Shown: positions 1-7,251 of the stretch, in pieces | Layout of the letters: each line of letters starts with the position of its first letter | How positions within the stretch are numbered: position 1 is the stretch's first letter | Assembly: GCA_021841865.1 (NCBI GenBank) | Contig: JAKCDM010000007.1 | Coordinates: 21,716-58,730 of the forward strand | Direction of reading: 5' to 3' | Source of the DNA: Pseudomonadota bacterium | GTDB lineage: Bacteria > Pseudomonadota > Gammaproteobacteria > Burkholderiales > Burkholderiaceae_C | Length of the DNA: 37,015 nt | The notes under the pieces: generated by a model | The model's input: the letters and a program-made list of their open reading frames with translations, nothing else | Database searches by the model: none | Told to the model about the DNA's origin: nothing | Position numbers and translations under genes: made by a program

Positions 1-120
1 GGATCGTAGCGGCGATGGTCCGGCATGGTCGGCCACCGCACACTTTCCACCACGGCGCTGCCGGCGACCGCGCGCCACTATCATGCGGCGGGCGCGCGGC
101 TGCCATGCCGGCGACTCCCG

Positions 121-165
121 CAACGCCTGCAACGCCCGCAACGCCCGCAACGCCCGCAACGCCTG
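121..165. repeat. Five tandem copies of a 9-bp unit
   Basis: Five adjacent copies of CAACGCC(C/T)G lie just upstream of the chosen start of the DAHP synthase gene. They could be read as coding (Pro-Ala-Thr or Asn-Ala-Arg repeats in two frames), but the homologous part of the enzyme begins after them, so they are more likely in the 5' leader. Bases 1-172 hold nothing else I can support. A slippage-prone microsatellite-like array is the simplest reading. Confidence 0.75.
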
Positions 166-172
166 CCCGGAC

Positions 173-1264
173 ATGCCCACCCGAATCGCCGACCTGCACA
201 TCGCGGCCGAGGAACTGCTGCCGTCCCCGAGCGAGCTGCGCTTGGCCGTGCCGGCCGGCGAGGAGCAGGCGCAGTTCGTCGCGCGCTCGCGCGACGCGGT
301 GCGAGACATCGTGCACGGCCGCGACGACCGCCTGATGGTGGTCACCGGCCCCTGTTCGATCCACGACACCGCCGCCGCGCTGGAATACGCGGCGCGCCTG
401 CGCGACGCCACGGCCAGCGTGGGCGACGCGCTGCTGCCGGTGATGCGCGTGTACTTCGAGAAGCCTCGCACCCGGCTGGGTTGGAAGGGCATGATCTACG
501 ACCCCGACCTCGACGGCCGGGGCGACATCCACAAGGGCCTGCTGGGCGCCCGCAAGCTGCTGGTCGAGTGTGCGCGGCTGGGAGTTCCCGCGGCCTCCGA
601 GATCCTGGACCTGGTCACTCCCCAGTACTACGCCGAACTGCTGTCGTGGGGGGCGATCGGCGCGCGCACCACCGAGAGCCCGCTGCATCGCCAGATGGCC
701 TCGGCGCTGTCGGCGCCGCTGGGTTTCAAGAATCCGACCAGCGGCAAGTTGCAGACCGCGGTGGACGCCATCGTGGTGGCTGCCCAGTCGCATCGCTTTC
801 CGTCGATTTCGCTGGAGGGCCGCGCCATCGTGGTCACCACCACCGGCAACCCGGACTGCCACCTGATCCTGCGAGGTGGCGAATCGGGGCCCAATCACGA
901 CGCGGCCAGCGTGGAGGCCGCGGCAGCCGCGCTGCGTTCCGCGCAGCTTCCGGCGCGCGTGATGATCGATTGCAGCCACGCCAACAGCGGCGGCGATTTC
1001 CGGCGCCAGCCGCAGGTCGCTGCGGACGTGGCCGCGCAGATCGCCAGCGGCAGCCGGCACATTCTGGGCGTGATGCTGGAAAGCCACCTGGTCGAGGGTC
1101 GGCAGACCCTCGCCGGCGACCCCGCGGCGCTGCGCTACGGCCAGAGCATCACCGATGGCTGCATCGGCTGGCAGGCCACCGTCGACTTGCTCGGGCAACT
1201 GGCCGACGCCGTGCGCGCCGGGCGCCGGGCCGCGGGTCTGGCGCGCCGGGGCGAGCCGGCGTAG
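173..1264 (+). CDS. aroG: 3-deoxy-7-phosphoheptulonate synthase (DAHP synthase, class I)
   Basis: Condenses phosphoenolpyruvate with erythrose 4-phosphate to DAHP, the first step of the shikimate pathway, in the cytoplasm. The 363-residue product aligns along its length with E. coli AroG/AroF/AroH (about 350 residues): GPCSIHD near residue 60, the KPRT..GWKG substrate segment, the WGAIGARTTES block, GNxDCHxILRGG, the DxSHAN metal/substrate motif and ESHLVEG. The ATG at 173 is preferred because the following residues (ADLHIAAEELLPSP) match the AroG N terminus. An ATG at 83 would add a low-complexity Asn-Ala-Arg tail. No clear ribosome site precedes either start. Which aromatic amino acid inhibits it cannot be told by eye, so the symbol is by family. 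The gene is separate from the catabolic island that follows. Confidence 0.93.
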   Translation: MPTRIADLHIAAEELLPSPSELRLAVPAGEEQAQFVARSRDAVRDIVHGRDDRLMVVTGPCSIHDTAAALEYAARLRDATASVGDALLPVMRVYFEKPRTRLGWKGMIYDPDLDGRGDIHKGLLGARKLLVECARLGVPAASEILDLVTPQYYAELLSWGAIGARTTESPLHRQMASALSAPLGFKNPTSGKLQTAVDAIVVAAQSHRFPSISLEGRAIVVTTTGNPDCHLILRGGESGPNHDAASVEAAAAALRSAQLPARVMIDCSHANSGGDFRRQPQVAADVAAQIASGSRHILGVMLESHLVEGRQTLAGDPAALRYGQSITDGCIGWQATVDLLGQLADAVRAGRRAAGLARRGEPA

Positions 1265-1399
1265 CCCGGGTCCGCCGGGCGCGCGGATCGGCGCGCGGCC
1301 GCTGCGGGCCATGTTGCCGGCAGACCGCGGTGCGGTCACAATGAAAGGATTGCCGGCGCGATCGCGCCGCCCGTACTGTCGCTGCTGCCGCCGAACACC

Positions 1400-1879
1400 T
1401 TGACCAAGAAAAGCTCACCGTCCGCGAAGGTTTCGCTGGAATCGTTGGCGGGACACTACATTCGCCGCCTGCAGCAAATCGCGGTGGCGATTTTCCTGCA
1501 GGAGAACGAACAGCACGGACTCACGCCGGTGCAGTACGCCGCGCTGCAGGCGGTGCGCAACAGCCCCGGGCTGGACCAGCGAAGCCTCGCGCGATCCATC
1601 GGCTTCGACACGTCGACCATCGCGGGCGTCATCGATCGCCTCGAGTCGCGCGGCCTGGTGCGACGCAATTCCTCTGCCGACGACCGGCGCGTGCGCCTGC
1701 TGCAGGCCACCGCCGACGGCATCGAACTGCTCGATGCCGCGCTGCCCAGCGTGCTGCGAACGCAGGACCGCATTCTCGAGCCGCTGTCGCCTGCCGAGCG
1801 CGCCGAATTCCTGCGCATGCTGCATCGCCTGGTCGACGCCAACAACGGGTTGAGCCGGGCGCCCAGTCGCGGCGCCTGA
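1400..1879 (+). CDS. MarR-family transcriptional regulator, likely repressor of the 3-hydroxybenzoate genes
   Basis: A 159-residue winged-helix protein of normal MarR length. The recognition-helix region (LDQRSLARSIGFDTSTIAGVIDRLESRGLVRR) and the DDRRVRLLQATADG wing are typical, with a helical C terminus for dimerisation. Start TTG at 1400: the nearest ATG (1341) is out of frame and no longer in-frame version exists, but no strong ribosome site is visible, so the start is less certain than the gene. It lies immediately before an ABC importer and the gentisate operon. Both are preceded by palindromes of MarR-operator type, so it probably represses them and is released by 3-hydroxybenzoate or a related acid (inference). 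MarR regulators such as MobR of Comamonas control 3-hydroxybenzoate catabolism. The 135-bp gap before it contains no other gene. Confidence 0.9.
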   Translation: MTKKSSPSAKVSLESLAGHYIRRLQQIAVAIFLQENEQHGLTPVQYAALQAVRNSPGLDQRSLARSIGFDTSTIAGVIDRLESRGLVRRNSSADDRRVRLLQATADGIELLDAALPSVLRTQDRILEPLSPAERAEFLRMLHRLVDANNGLSRAPSRGA

Positions 1880-1933
1880 GCCAGCCCCGGGGCGGCTGGA
1901 TCAGGGTAATCCCCAATGAATGCCGGGCAAATA

Positions 1934-1947
1934 ATCAGCATACTGAT
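1934..1947. promoter_or_regulatory. Probable MarR operator upstream of the ABC importer
   Basis: ATCAGCA/TACTGAT is a 14-bp palindrome with a single mismatched pair. Over 20 bp (1931-1950) it matches 16 positions of the perfect palindrome before the hydroxylase gene. It contains a -10-like CATACT. It lies about 50 bp before the importer's ATG, inside the leader, which argues against the longer reading frame that would start at 1916. No convincing -35 box is visible. Confidence 0.7.
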
Positions 1948-1996
1948 CGTTCGTATACACACATTACGCGATGGGCTCGCCATCGGGGAGATCGGG

Positions 1997-3163
1997 ATGA
2001 ACTGGAAGATGACCTTCGGCGCCGCGGCCGCGGCTGCCGCCATGCTTGCCAACGCGCACGCGGCCGAACCGCTGAAGATCGGCCTGATCCTGCCGATGTC
2101 GGGTCCTTTCGCGACCTACGGCTCCGAGATCAGCGACGGCGTGCAGCTGTGGCTCAAGGAGCACGGCGGCATGGTCGGCGGGCGCAAGGTGCAGATCGTG
2201 CTGCGCAACGACGCACCCGGCACCTCCGGTGACGTCGACAAGCGCCTGGCCCAGTCGCTGATCGTCAAGGACAAGGTCGACCTGCTGGCCGGCTTCGCCC
2301 TCACGCCGTCGGCCTTCGCGGTGGCGCCGCTGGCCACCGAGGCCAAGGTCCCGATGGTGATCATGAACGCCGCGACCTCGTCGGTGACCACCAAGTCGCC
2401 CTACATCGTGCGGGTTTCGATGACCCTGCCGCAAAGCGCCAAGGTCATCGCCGACTGGGCCGCGAAAAACGGCGTGCACAAGGCCTTCGTGCTGGCCGCC
2501 GACTACGCCCCGGGCTTCGACGCCGCCGCGCAATTCAAGAAGTCCTTCACCGCCGATGGCGGCAGCATCGTCGGCGACGTGAAGGCGCCGCTGAGCAACC
2601 CCGACTACTCGCCGTACCTGCAGCGCATCAAGGCCGCCAGGCCCGACGCGGTGTTCCTGTTCCTGCCCCCGGGCGCGGGAACCATCGCGCTGATGAAGGG
2701 CTTCGTCGACCAGGGGCTGCGAGCCAGCGGCATCCGGCTCATCGGCACCGGCGACCTGACCGACGAGGCCATTCTCGACAGCCTGGGCAAGCCTGCGATC
2801 GGCGTGGTCACCGCGTTCCACTACTCCGAGGTGCACGACTCGGCGCAGAACAAGGCCTTCGTGTCGGCCTTCCAGAAGAACTGGCCGACGCTGCGCCCGG
2901 ACTTCATGGCCGTGGGTGGCTACGACGGCATGCAGTTGATCGACCTGGCGCTGGCCCGGACCCACGGCAACGCCAGCGGGCCGGCCTTCATGAGCGCAGT
3001 CAAGGGCTTGCACTGGATGAGTCCGCGCGGCCCGGTGACCATCGACCCGGCGACCCGCGACATCGTGCAGGACGAGTACCTGCGCAAGGTGGAGATGGTC
3101 GACGGGCAGCTGCAGAACGTCGAGTTCGCCACCGTCCCGAACGTCAAGGACCCGGGCAAGTGA
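1997..3163 (+). CDS. Liv-type ABC transporter substrate-binding protein (probable aromatic-acid binder)
   Basis: Periplasmic binding protein of the branched-chain amino acid family (388 residues). It has a signal peptide (Met-Asn-Trp-Lys, an alanine-rich core, probable cleavage after AHA near residue 22) followed by the usual mature start EPLKIGLILPMSGPFATYG. The family fold continues with GGRKVQIVLRND, a Gly-Tyr-Asp segment near the C terminus, and DEYLRKVEMVDGQLQNVEF at the end. The ATG at 1997 is chosen over one at 1916 because it gives a clean signal peptide, has GGGGAG seven bases upstream, and leaves the operator non-coding. It is first in a five-gene importer operon. Its place between a MarR regulator and gentisate-pathway genes suggests 3-hydroxybenzoate, gentisate or a similar acid as ligand. 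That is inference, as the fold alone does not fix specificity. Confidence 0.9.
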   Translation: MNWKMTFGAAAAAAAMLANAHAAEPLKIGLILPMSGPFATYGSEISDGVQLWLKEHGGMVGGRKVQIVLRNDAPGTSGDVDKRLAQSLIVKDKVDLLAGFALTPSAFAVAPLATEAKVPMVIMNAATSSVTTKSPYIVRVSMTLPQSAKVIADWAAKNGVHKAFVLAADYAPGFDAAAQFKKSFTADGGSIVGDVKAPLSNPDYSPYLQRIKAARPDAVFLFLPPGAGTIALMKGFVDQGLRASGIRLIGTGDLTDEAILDSLGKPAIGVVTAFHYSEVHDSAQNKAFVSAFQKNWPTLRPDFMAVGGYDGMQLIDLALARTHGNASGPAFMSAVKGLHWMSPRGPVTIDPATRDIVQDEYLRKVEMVDGQLQNVEFATVPNVKDPGK

Positions 3164-3221
3164 GCCCGGCGCAAGCTCCGGCCCGCGCGGCCGGACATGG
3201 CGCGCTCGGCGCAGCGGTCTC

Positions 3222-4082
3222 ATGTTGACCATCCTGTTCGACGGCATCGCCGAGGGCATGCTGCTGTTCCTGCTCAGCGTGGGACTGTCGGTGACCCTGG
3301 GCCTGATGAACTTCGTCAACCTGGCCCACGGCGCCTTCGCCATGCTGGGGGGCTATGTCTGCGTGCTCGTGCTCGAGCGCCTGGGAATGCCCTTCGCGCT
3401 GGCCGTGCTCGCCGCGGCGCTGGCCGCGGCATTGGCCGGGCTGGTGCTCGAGCGCGCGCTGTACCGCCGCCTCTACAAGGCCTCGCACCTCGACCAGGTG
3501 CTGTTCTCGATCGGCCTGGTGTTCATGTCGGTGGCCGCGGCCACCTACCTGTTCGGCGACCAGCAGCAGGCCTTCACGCTGCCGCGCGCGCTGCGCCAGA
3601 CCTGGCATGCGCCGGGGCTCGACGTCGACGCCTACCGGCTGCTGCTGGTGGTCGTCGGCCTGGTGCTGGCCGCGTCGCTGCACGCGCTGGTCACGCGCAC
3701 CCGCTTCGGTGCCAGCCTGCGCGCGGCGGTCGACAACCAGCGCGCGGCGCGTGGCCTGGGAATCGACGTCGACCGCGTGTTCGTGGCCACGTTCGCGCTG
3801 GGCTCCGGGCTGGCCGGGCTCGGCGGAGCCCTCGGGGTGCAGATGCTCGGGCTGAGCCCGGAATATCCGCTGCAGTACATCGTGTACGTGCTGATCGTCG
3901 TCGCCGTCGGCGGCGCCGGCAGCATCCAGGGCTCGTTGGTCGCGTCGCTGCTGCTGGGCGTGGTCGACGTGGCCGGCAAGTACTACCTGCCGCAGCTCGG
4001 GCCCTTCCTGATCTACGCGGTGATGGTGCTGGCGCTGCTGGTACGGCCCCAGGGCCTGTTCGGCACCCGGCTCGCGAGCTGA
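3222..4082 (+). CDS. Liv-type ABC transporter permease (LivH-like)
   Basis: Inner-membrane permease of 286 residues with the LivH pattern. The N-terminal helix is followed by LSVGLSVTLGLMNFVNLAHGAFAMLGGY, where the N-(L/F)-AHG motif is family-defining. A mid-protein TRFGASLRAAVDNQRAARGLGI loop contacts the ATPases, and a Gly-rich VVAVGGAGSIQGSLVASLLLGV segment is near the end. About eight hydrophobic stretches are visible. It starts 58 bp after the binding-protein gene. It pairs with the next gene, a LivM-like permease, to form the translocation channel. Family membership is secure. The substrate is inferred from context. Confidence 0.92.
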   Translation: MLTILFDGIAEGMLLFLLSVGLSVTLGLMNFVNLAHGAFAMLGGYVCVLVLERLGMPFALAVLAAALAAALAGLVLERALYRRLYKASHLDQVLFSIGLVFMSVAAATYLFGDQQQAFTLPRALRQTWHAPGLDVDAYRLLLVVVGLVLAASLHALVTRTRFGASLRAAVDNQRAARGLGIDVDRVFVATFALGSGLAGLGGALGVQMLGLSPEYPLQYIVYVLIVVAVGGAGSIQGSLVASLLLGVVDVAGKYYLPQLGPFLIYAVMVLALLVRPQGLFGTRLAS

Positions 4083-4092
4083 CGATACGACC

Positions 4093-5088
4093 ATGGCCAA
4101 CCCGTCCGACCTCGCTTCGTCCACCGCCTGGCTGCGCCAGGCAGCTTGCTGGCACTGGGCCGAATACGCCTTCTGGGCCGTGCCCGTGGCCGCCTATTTC
4201 CTGTTCCCCGACGACCTCGCGTTGCTGTCGCAGATCGCCATCACGGCGCTGTTCGCGTTGTCACTCGACCTGGTGCTGGGAGTCGCCGGAATCATCTCCC
4301 TCGGCCAGGCGGCGTTCTTCGGCATCGGCGCCTACATTGCCGGGCTGATCGCGCTGCACGGCTGGGGCGACCCGCTGCTCGGCCTGGCGGCGGCCGCGGC
4401 CGGCAGCGCGGCCTTCGGCTTCGCGACCAGTTTCCTGGTGCTGCGCGGCGCCGACCTCACTCGCCTGATGGTGACCCTGGGCCTGGCGCTGCTGCTGTAC
4501 GCGGTGGCCAACCAGTACACCAGCCTGACCGGCGGCCTGGACGGGCTGCAGGGCATCAGCGTGGCGCCGCTGCTGGGGCGCTTCTCCTTCGGGCTGTACG
4601 GCAGGGCGGCCTACATCTACTGCACGGTGGTGCTGTTCCTGGCGTTCTGGGCGGTGCGCCGCCTGACCCATTCGCCGTTCGGGCTGTCGCTGCGCGGCCT
4701 GCAACAGAATGCGCGGCGCATCCCCGCGCTGGGCATGTCGGTGCGAGCGCGCCTGGTGGCCGCCTATACCCTGGGCGCGGGGCTGGCCGGAATCGCGGGC
4801 GCCTTGCTCACCCAGACCACCCAGTTCGTGTCCATCGACGTGCTCAGCTTCGAGCGCTCCGCCGACGTGCTGCTGATGGTGGTTCTGGGCGGGACCGGGA
4901 CCCTGTACGGCGCGATGCTCGGCGCCGCCGTGTTCATGCTGGTGCACAACATGCTGTCCAACCTCAATCCCCAGTACTGGCAGTTCTGGATGGGGGCCGC
5001 GCTGGTGCTGGTGGTCATGCTGGCGCGCGGAGGCATCGTCGGCGGACTGCGCCAGGCGGCGCGGCGCCCGTGGTGGAGGTCGCGATGA
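4093..5088 (+). CDS. Liv-type ABC transporter permease (LivM-like)
   Basis: Second permease, 331 residues. It carries the LivM hallmarks: LSLDLVLGVAGIISLGQAAFFGIGAYIAG, a conserved SPFGLSLRGLQQNARRIPALGM cytoplasmic loop, and the VVLGGTGTLYGAMLGA segment. The hydrophilic N terminus and basic C-terminal tail fit this family. It starts 10 bp after livH-like, and its TGA overlaps the ATG of the ATPase gene (ATGA), so translation is probably coupled. It forms the heteromeric channel with the preceding gene product. Confidence 0.92.
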   Translation: MANPSDLASSTAWLRQAACWHWAEYAFWAVPVAAYFLFPDDLALLSQIAITALFALSLDLVLGVAGIISLGQAAFFGIGAYIAGLIALHGWGDPLLGLAAAAAGSAAFGFATSFLVLRGADLTRLMVTLGLALLLYAVANQYTSLTGGLDGLQGISVAPLLGRFSFGLYGRAAYIYCTVVLFLAFWAVRRLTHSPFGLSLRGLQQNARRIPALGMSVRARLVAAYTLGAGLAGIAGALLTQTTQFVSIDVLSFERSADVLLMVVLGGTGTLYGAMLGAAVFMLVHNMLSNLNPQYWQFWMGAALVLVVMLARGGIVGGLRQAARRPWWRSR

Positions 5089-5843
5089 GCCCGGCACCGG
5101 CGCTGCAGACGCGCAACCTGGTCAAGCGCTTCGGCGGCTTCACGGCGACCAGCGACGTCAGCCTGAGCCTGGCCGCCGGCGCGCGCCACGCATTGATCGG
5201 GCCGAACGGCGCCGGCAAGACCACGCTGATCCACCTGCTCAGCGGCTACCTCGAGCCCAGCGCCGGGCAGGTGCTGCTCGACGGGCGCGACGTGACCCGG
5301 CTGGCCCAGCACCAGCGCGTGGCGCGCGGGCTGGCGCGCACCTTCCAGATCAACAGCCTGTTTCCCGATCTCAGCGTGCTCGAGAGCGTGGTCATGGCGG
5401 TGGCGCAGCGGCGCGGCCTCGGCGCGCGCCTCTGGCGCGCCGTCGGCAGCCACGCGCAGGCCGTGGACGAGGCCGCCGAGCTGCTGCACAGCCTGGGCCT
5501 GCTCGACGTTGCGCGGCGACCCGCGCGCGAGCTGGCCTACGGGCGCCAGCGCCTGCTGGAAATCGCGCTGGCGCTGGCGCTGCGCCCGCGCGTGCTGCTG
5601 CTCGACGAGCCCGCCGCCGGCGTGCCGACCGGGGAGAGCCGCGCCTTGTTCGAGATCATCGCGCAGCTTCCTCGCGACGTGACCATCGTGCTGATCGAGC
5701 ACGACATGGACCTGGTGTTTCGCTTCGCCGAGCGCATTTCCGTGCTGGTCAACGGGGCCATCCTGACCGAGGGCACGCCCGAGCAGATCGCGCAGGACCC
5801 GCAGGTGCGCGAGGTCTACCTGGGGAGCTCGCTGCATGCCTAG
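5085..5843 (+). CDS. Liv-type ABC transporter ATP-binding protein (LivG-like)
   Basis: 252-residue ATPase. Walker A GPNGAGKTT near residues 40-48, Q-loop in ARTFQINSLFPDLSV, Walker B VLLLDEPAAGVP, and H-loop VLIEHDMDLVF. The signature is AYGRQRLLE in place of LSGGQ, as is normal for LivG proteins. It overlaps the upstream permease by 4 bases and the downstream LivF-like gene by 8 bases. It couples ATP hydrolysis to uptake as a heterodimer with LivF. Confidence 0.93.
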   Translation: MSPAPALQTRNLVKRFGGFTATSDVSLSLAAGARHALIGPNGAGKTTLIHLLSGYLEPSAGQVLLDGRDVTRLAQHQRVARGLARTFQINSLFPDLSVLESVVMAVAQRRGLGARLWRAVGSHAQAVDEAAELLHSLGLLDVARRPARELAYGRQRLLEIALALALRPRVLLLDEPAAGVPTGESRALFEIIAQLPRDVTIVLIEHDMDLVFRFAERISVLVNGAILTEGTPEQIAQDPQVREVYLGSSLHA

Positions 5844-6543
5844 GCTGCTGGAAGTCGAGGAGCTTTGGGCCGGCTACGGCAGCGGCACGGTGCTGCAGGG
5901 CGTGGGCCTGTCGCTGGACAGCGGCGGCAGCCTGGCGCTGCTGGGGCGCAACGGCATGGGCAAGACCACGCTGCTGGCGACGCTGATGGGGGCCACCCGC
6001 CAGTCGCGCGGCAGCATTCGCCTGGCCGGGCGCGAGCTGGTCAAGGTGGCCGGGTTCCGGCGCGCGCGCGCCGGGCTCGGCTGGGTGCCGCAGGAGCGCG
6101 ACATCTTCCCGTCGCTGAGCGTGGAGGAGAACCTGCGCGTCGTGGCGCGGCGAGGGCCCTGGGACCTGGCGCGGGTGTACGCGATGTTCCCGCGGCTTCG
6201 CGAACGCCGTGCCAACCTGGGCAACCAGCTGTCGGGCGGCGAGCAGCAGATGCTGGCCATGGGGCGCGCGCTGATGCTCAATCCTCGGATCCTGCTGCTC
6301 GACGAGCCGCTGGAGGGCCTGGCCCCGCTGATCCGCGAGGAACTGCTGGCGTCGATCGCCCAGATGAGCCAGGCGTCGGAAATGGCCATGATCCTGGTCG
6401 AGCAGCACGCGTGGCAGATCCTGCCCATCACGCAACAGGCGCTGGTGCTCGAGCGCGGCAAGGTCGTGCACCAGGCAAGCAGCGAGGCGCTGCTGGCCGA
6501 ACCCGCCACGCTCGAGCGCTGGCTCGGCGTGACGGGTCATTGA
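5836..6543 (+). CDS. Liv-type ABC transporter ATP-binding protein (LivF-like)
   Basis: 235-residue ATPase and partner of the LivG-like protein. Walker A is GRNGMGKTT (the Met in the loop is typical of LivF), signature LSGGEQQML, Walker B ILLLDEPLEGLAP, and H-loop ILVEQHAWQ. The VPQERDIFPSLSVEENL stretch is also characteristic of LivF. The gene overlaps livG by 8 bp and is followed after 22 bp by a hemerythrin gene, so the importer operon seems to continue into it. Confidence 0.93.
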   Translation: MPRLLEVEELWAGYGSGTVLQGVGLSLDSGGSLALLGRNGMGKTTLLATLMGATRQSRGSIRLAGRELVKVAGFRRARAGLGWVPQERDIFPSLSVEENLRVVARRGPWDLARVYAMFPRLRERRANLGNQLSGGEQQMLAMGRALMLNPRILLLDEPLEGLAPLIREELLASIAQMSQASEMAMILVEQHAWQILPITQQALVLERGKVVHQASSEALLAEPATLERWLGVTGH

Positions 6544-6565
6544 CAGGCAACGGGAGCGGACAGCC

Positions 6566-7162
6566 ATGAGTACGCAGCAACGGGTGGTCGGCGCGATCCT
6601 CGGCGAGCATCGTGCGTTGTCGGCGGTGATCGAGGCCCTGCGCCATGTCGCGCAGGCGGTCGAGCAGGGCTCGCTGCAGCCTGACTACGTCATGCTCTGG
6701 TCGCTGATCTACTACATCGACCAGTACCCGGAAACCCATCACCATCCGATGGAGGAGCAGGCGCTGTTTCCCGCCGTGCGTGCCCGTACCTCGGATCTCG
6801 ACGAGGTGCTCGACGAGCTCGGGCGCCAGCACGGCACCAGCCGCGCGCACCTCGACGAGCTGCGCGCGCTGCTGGGCAACATGGAGGCCGGCATCCCGGG
6901 TGCGCGCCACGCCTTCGCCGCCAAGGCGGCCAGCTACGCGGGCTTCCATCAACGCCACATGCTGCTGGAGGAAAGCCGCGTGCTGCCCACCGCCATCGAG
7001 CTGCTGCTCCCGCAGGACTGGGAGGCGCTGCTGCCGCGCGTGCAGCAGCGCGCGGACCCGCTGGACGGCCACGCGGTGAACAGCGACCCGTGGTTTCGCG
7101 AGTTCTTCCGTCGACTCGTGGCCATCGTCCCGCAGCCCTGGGGGCTCGGCGCGCCGCGCTGA
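6566..7162 (+). CDS. Hemerythrin-domain protein
   Basis: 198-residue soluble protein with a hemerythrin-like four-helix HHE pattern. It has a first-helix His (H15 in LGEHRAL), the cluster H58-H59-H60-P-x-E-E, a third-helix set in RQHGTSRAH, and a fourth-helix FHQRHMLLEE. Such domains bind a di-iron centre and O2 or other small ligands. It has a GGGAG ribosome site about 10 bases upstream and sits 22 bp behind the importer ATPase. It is the last gene before the palindrome-controlled gentisate operon, whose hydroxylase and ring-cleavage dioxygenase both consume O2 and one needs Fe(II). A role in O2 or iron handling for the pathway is possible but only inferred. Confidence 0.88.
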   Translation: MSTQQRVVGAILGEHRALSAVIEALRHVAQAVEQGSLQPDYVMLWSLIYYIDQYPETHHHPMEEQALFPAVRARTSDLDEVLDELGRQHGTSRAHLDELRALLGNMEAGIPGARHAFAAKAASYAGFHQRHMLLEESRVLPTAIELLLPQDWEALLPRVQQRADPLDGHAVNSDPWFREFFRRLVAIVPQPWGLGAPR

Positions 7163-7163
7163 G

Positions 7164-7179
7164 CCGCTCGCCCGAGCGG
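7164..7179 (+). terminator. Possible terminator hairpin after the importer operon
   Basis: CCGCTCG and CGAGCGG are perfect inverted repeats separated by 2 bases, directly after the hemerythrin stop codon. There is no T-run straight after the stem, so intrinsic termination would be weak and this remains tentative. Confidence 0.35.
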
Positions 7180-7206
7180 GCTCCGGGGCATTCATTATGT
7201 TTGTAA

Positions 7207-7234
7207 GCTGATCATCAGTATACTGATGATCAGC
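7207..7234. promoter_or_regulatory. Perfect 28-bp palindrome, probable MarR operator/promoter of the gentisate operon
   Basis: GCTGATCATCAGTA is followed immediately by its exact reverse complement, centred between 7220 and 7221. The core ATCAGTA/TACTGAT is shared with the site at 1934-1947 and contains a -10-like TATACT, so a bound dimer would block transcription. A strong ribosome site (AGGAGGAG) and the hydroxylase ATG follow within 20 bp. No good -35 match is visible. Confidence 0.8.
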
Positions 7235-7251
7235 ACGATCCAGGAGGAGTC

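Noticed and set aside
121-165. CRISPR or other spacer-containing array
   Set aside because: Units are 9 bp, directly adjacent, with no spacers.
1916-1996. N-terminal extension of the binding protein from ATG 1916
   Set aside because: It would read through the operator and put 27 residues before a good signal peptide. The ATG at 1997 has a ribosome site.
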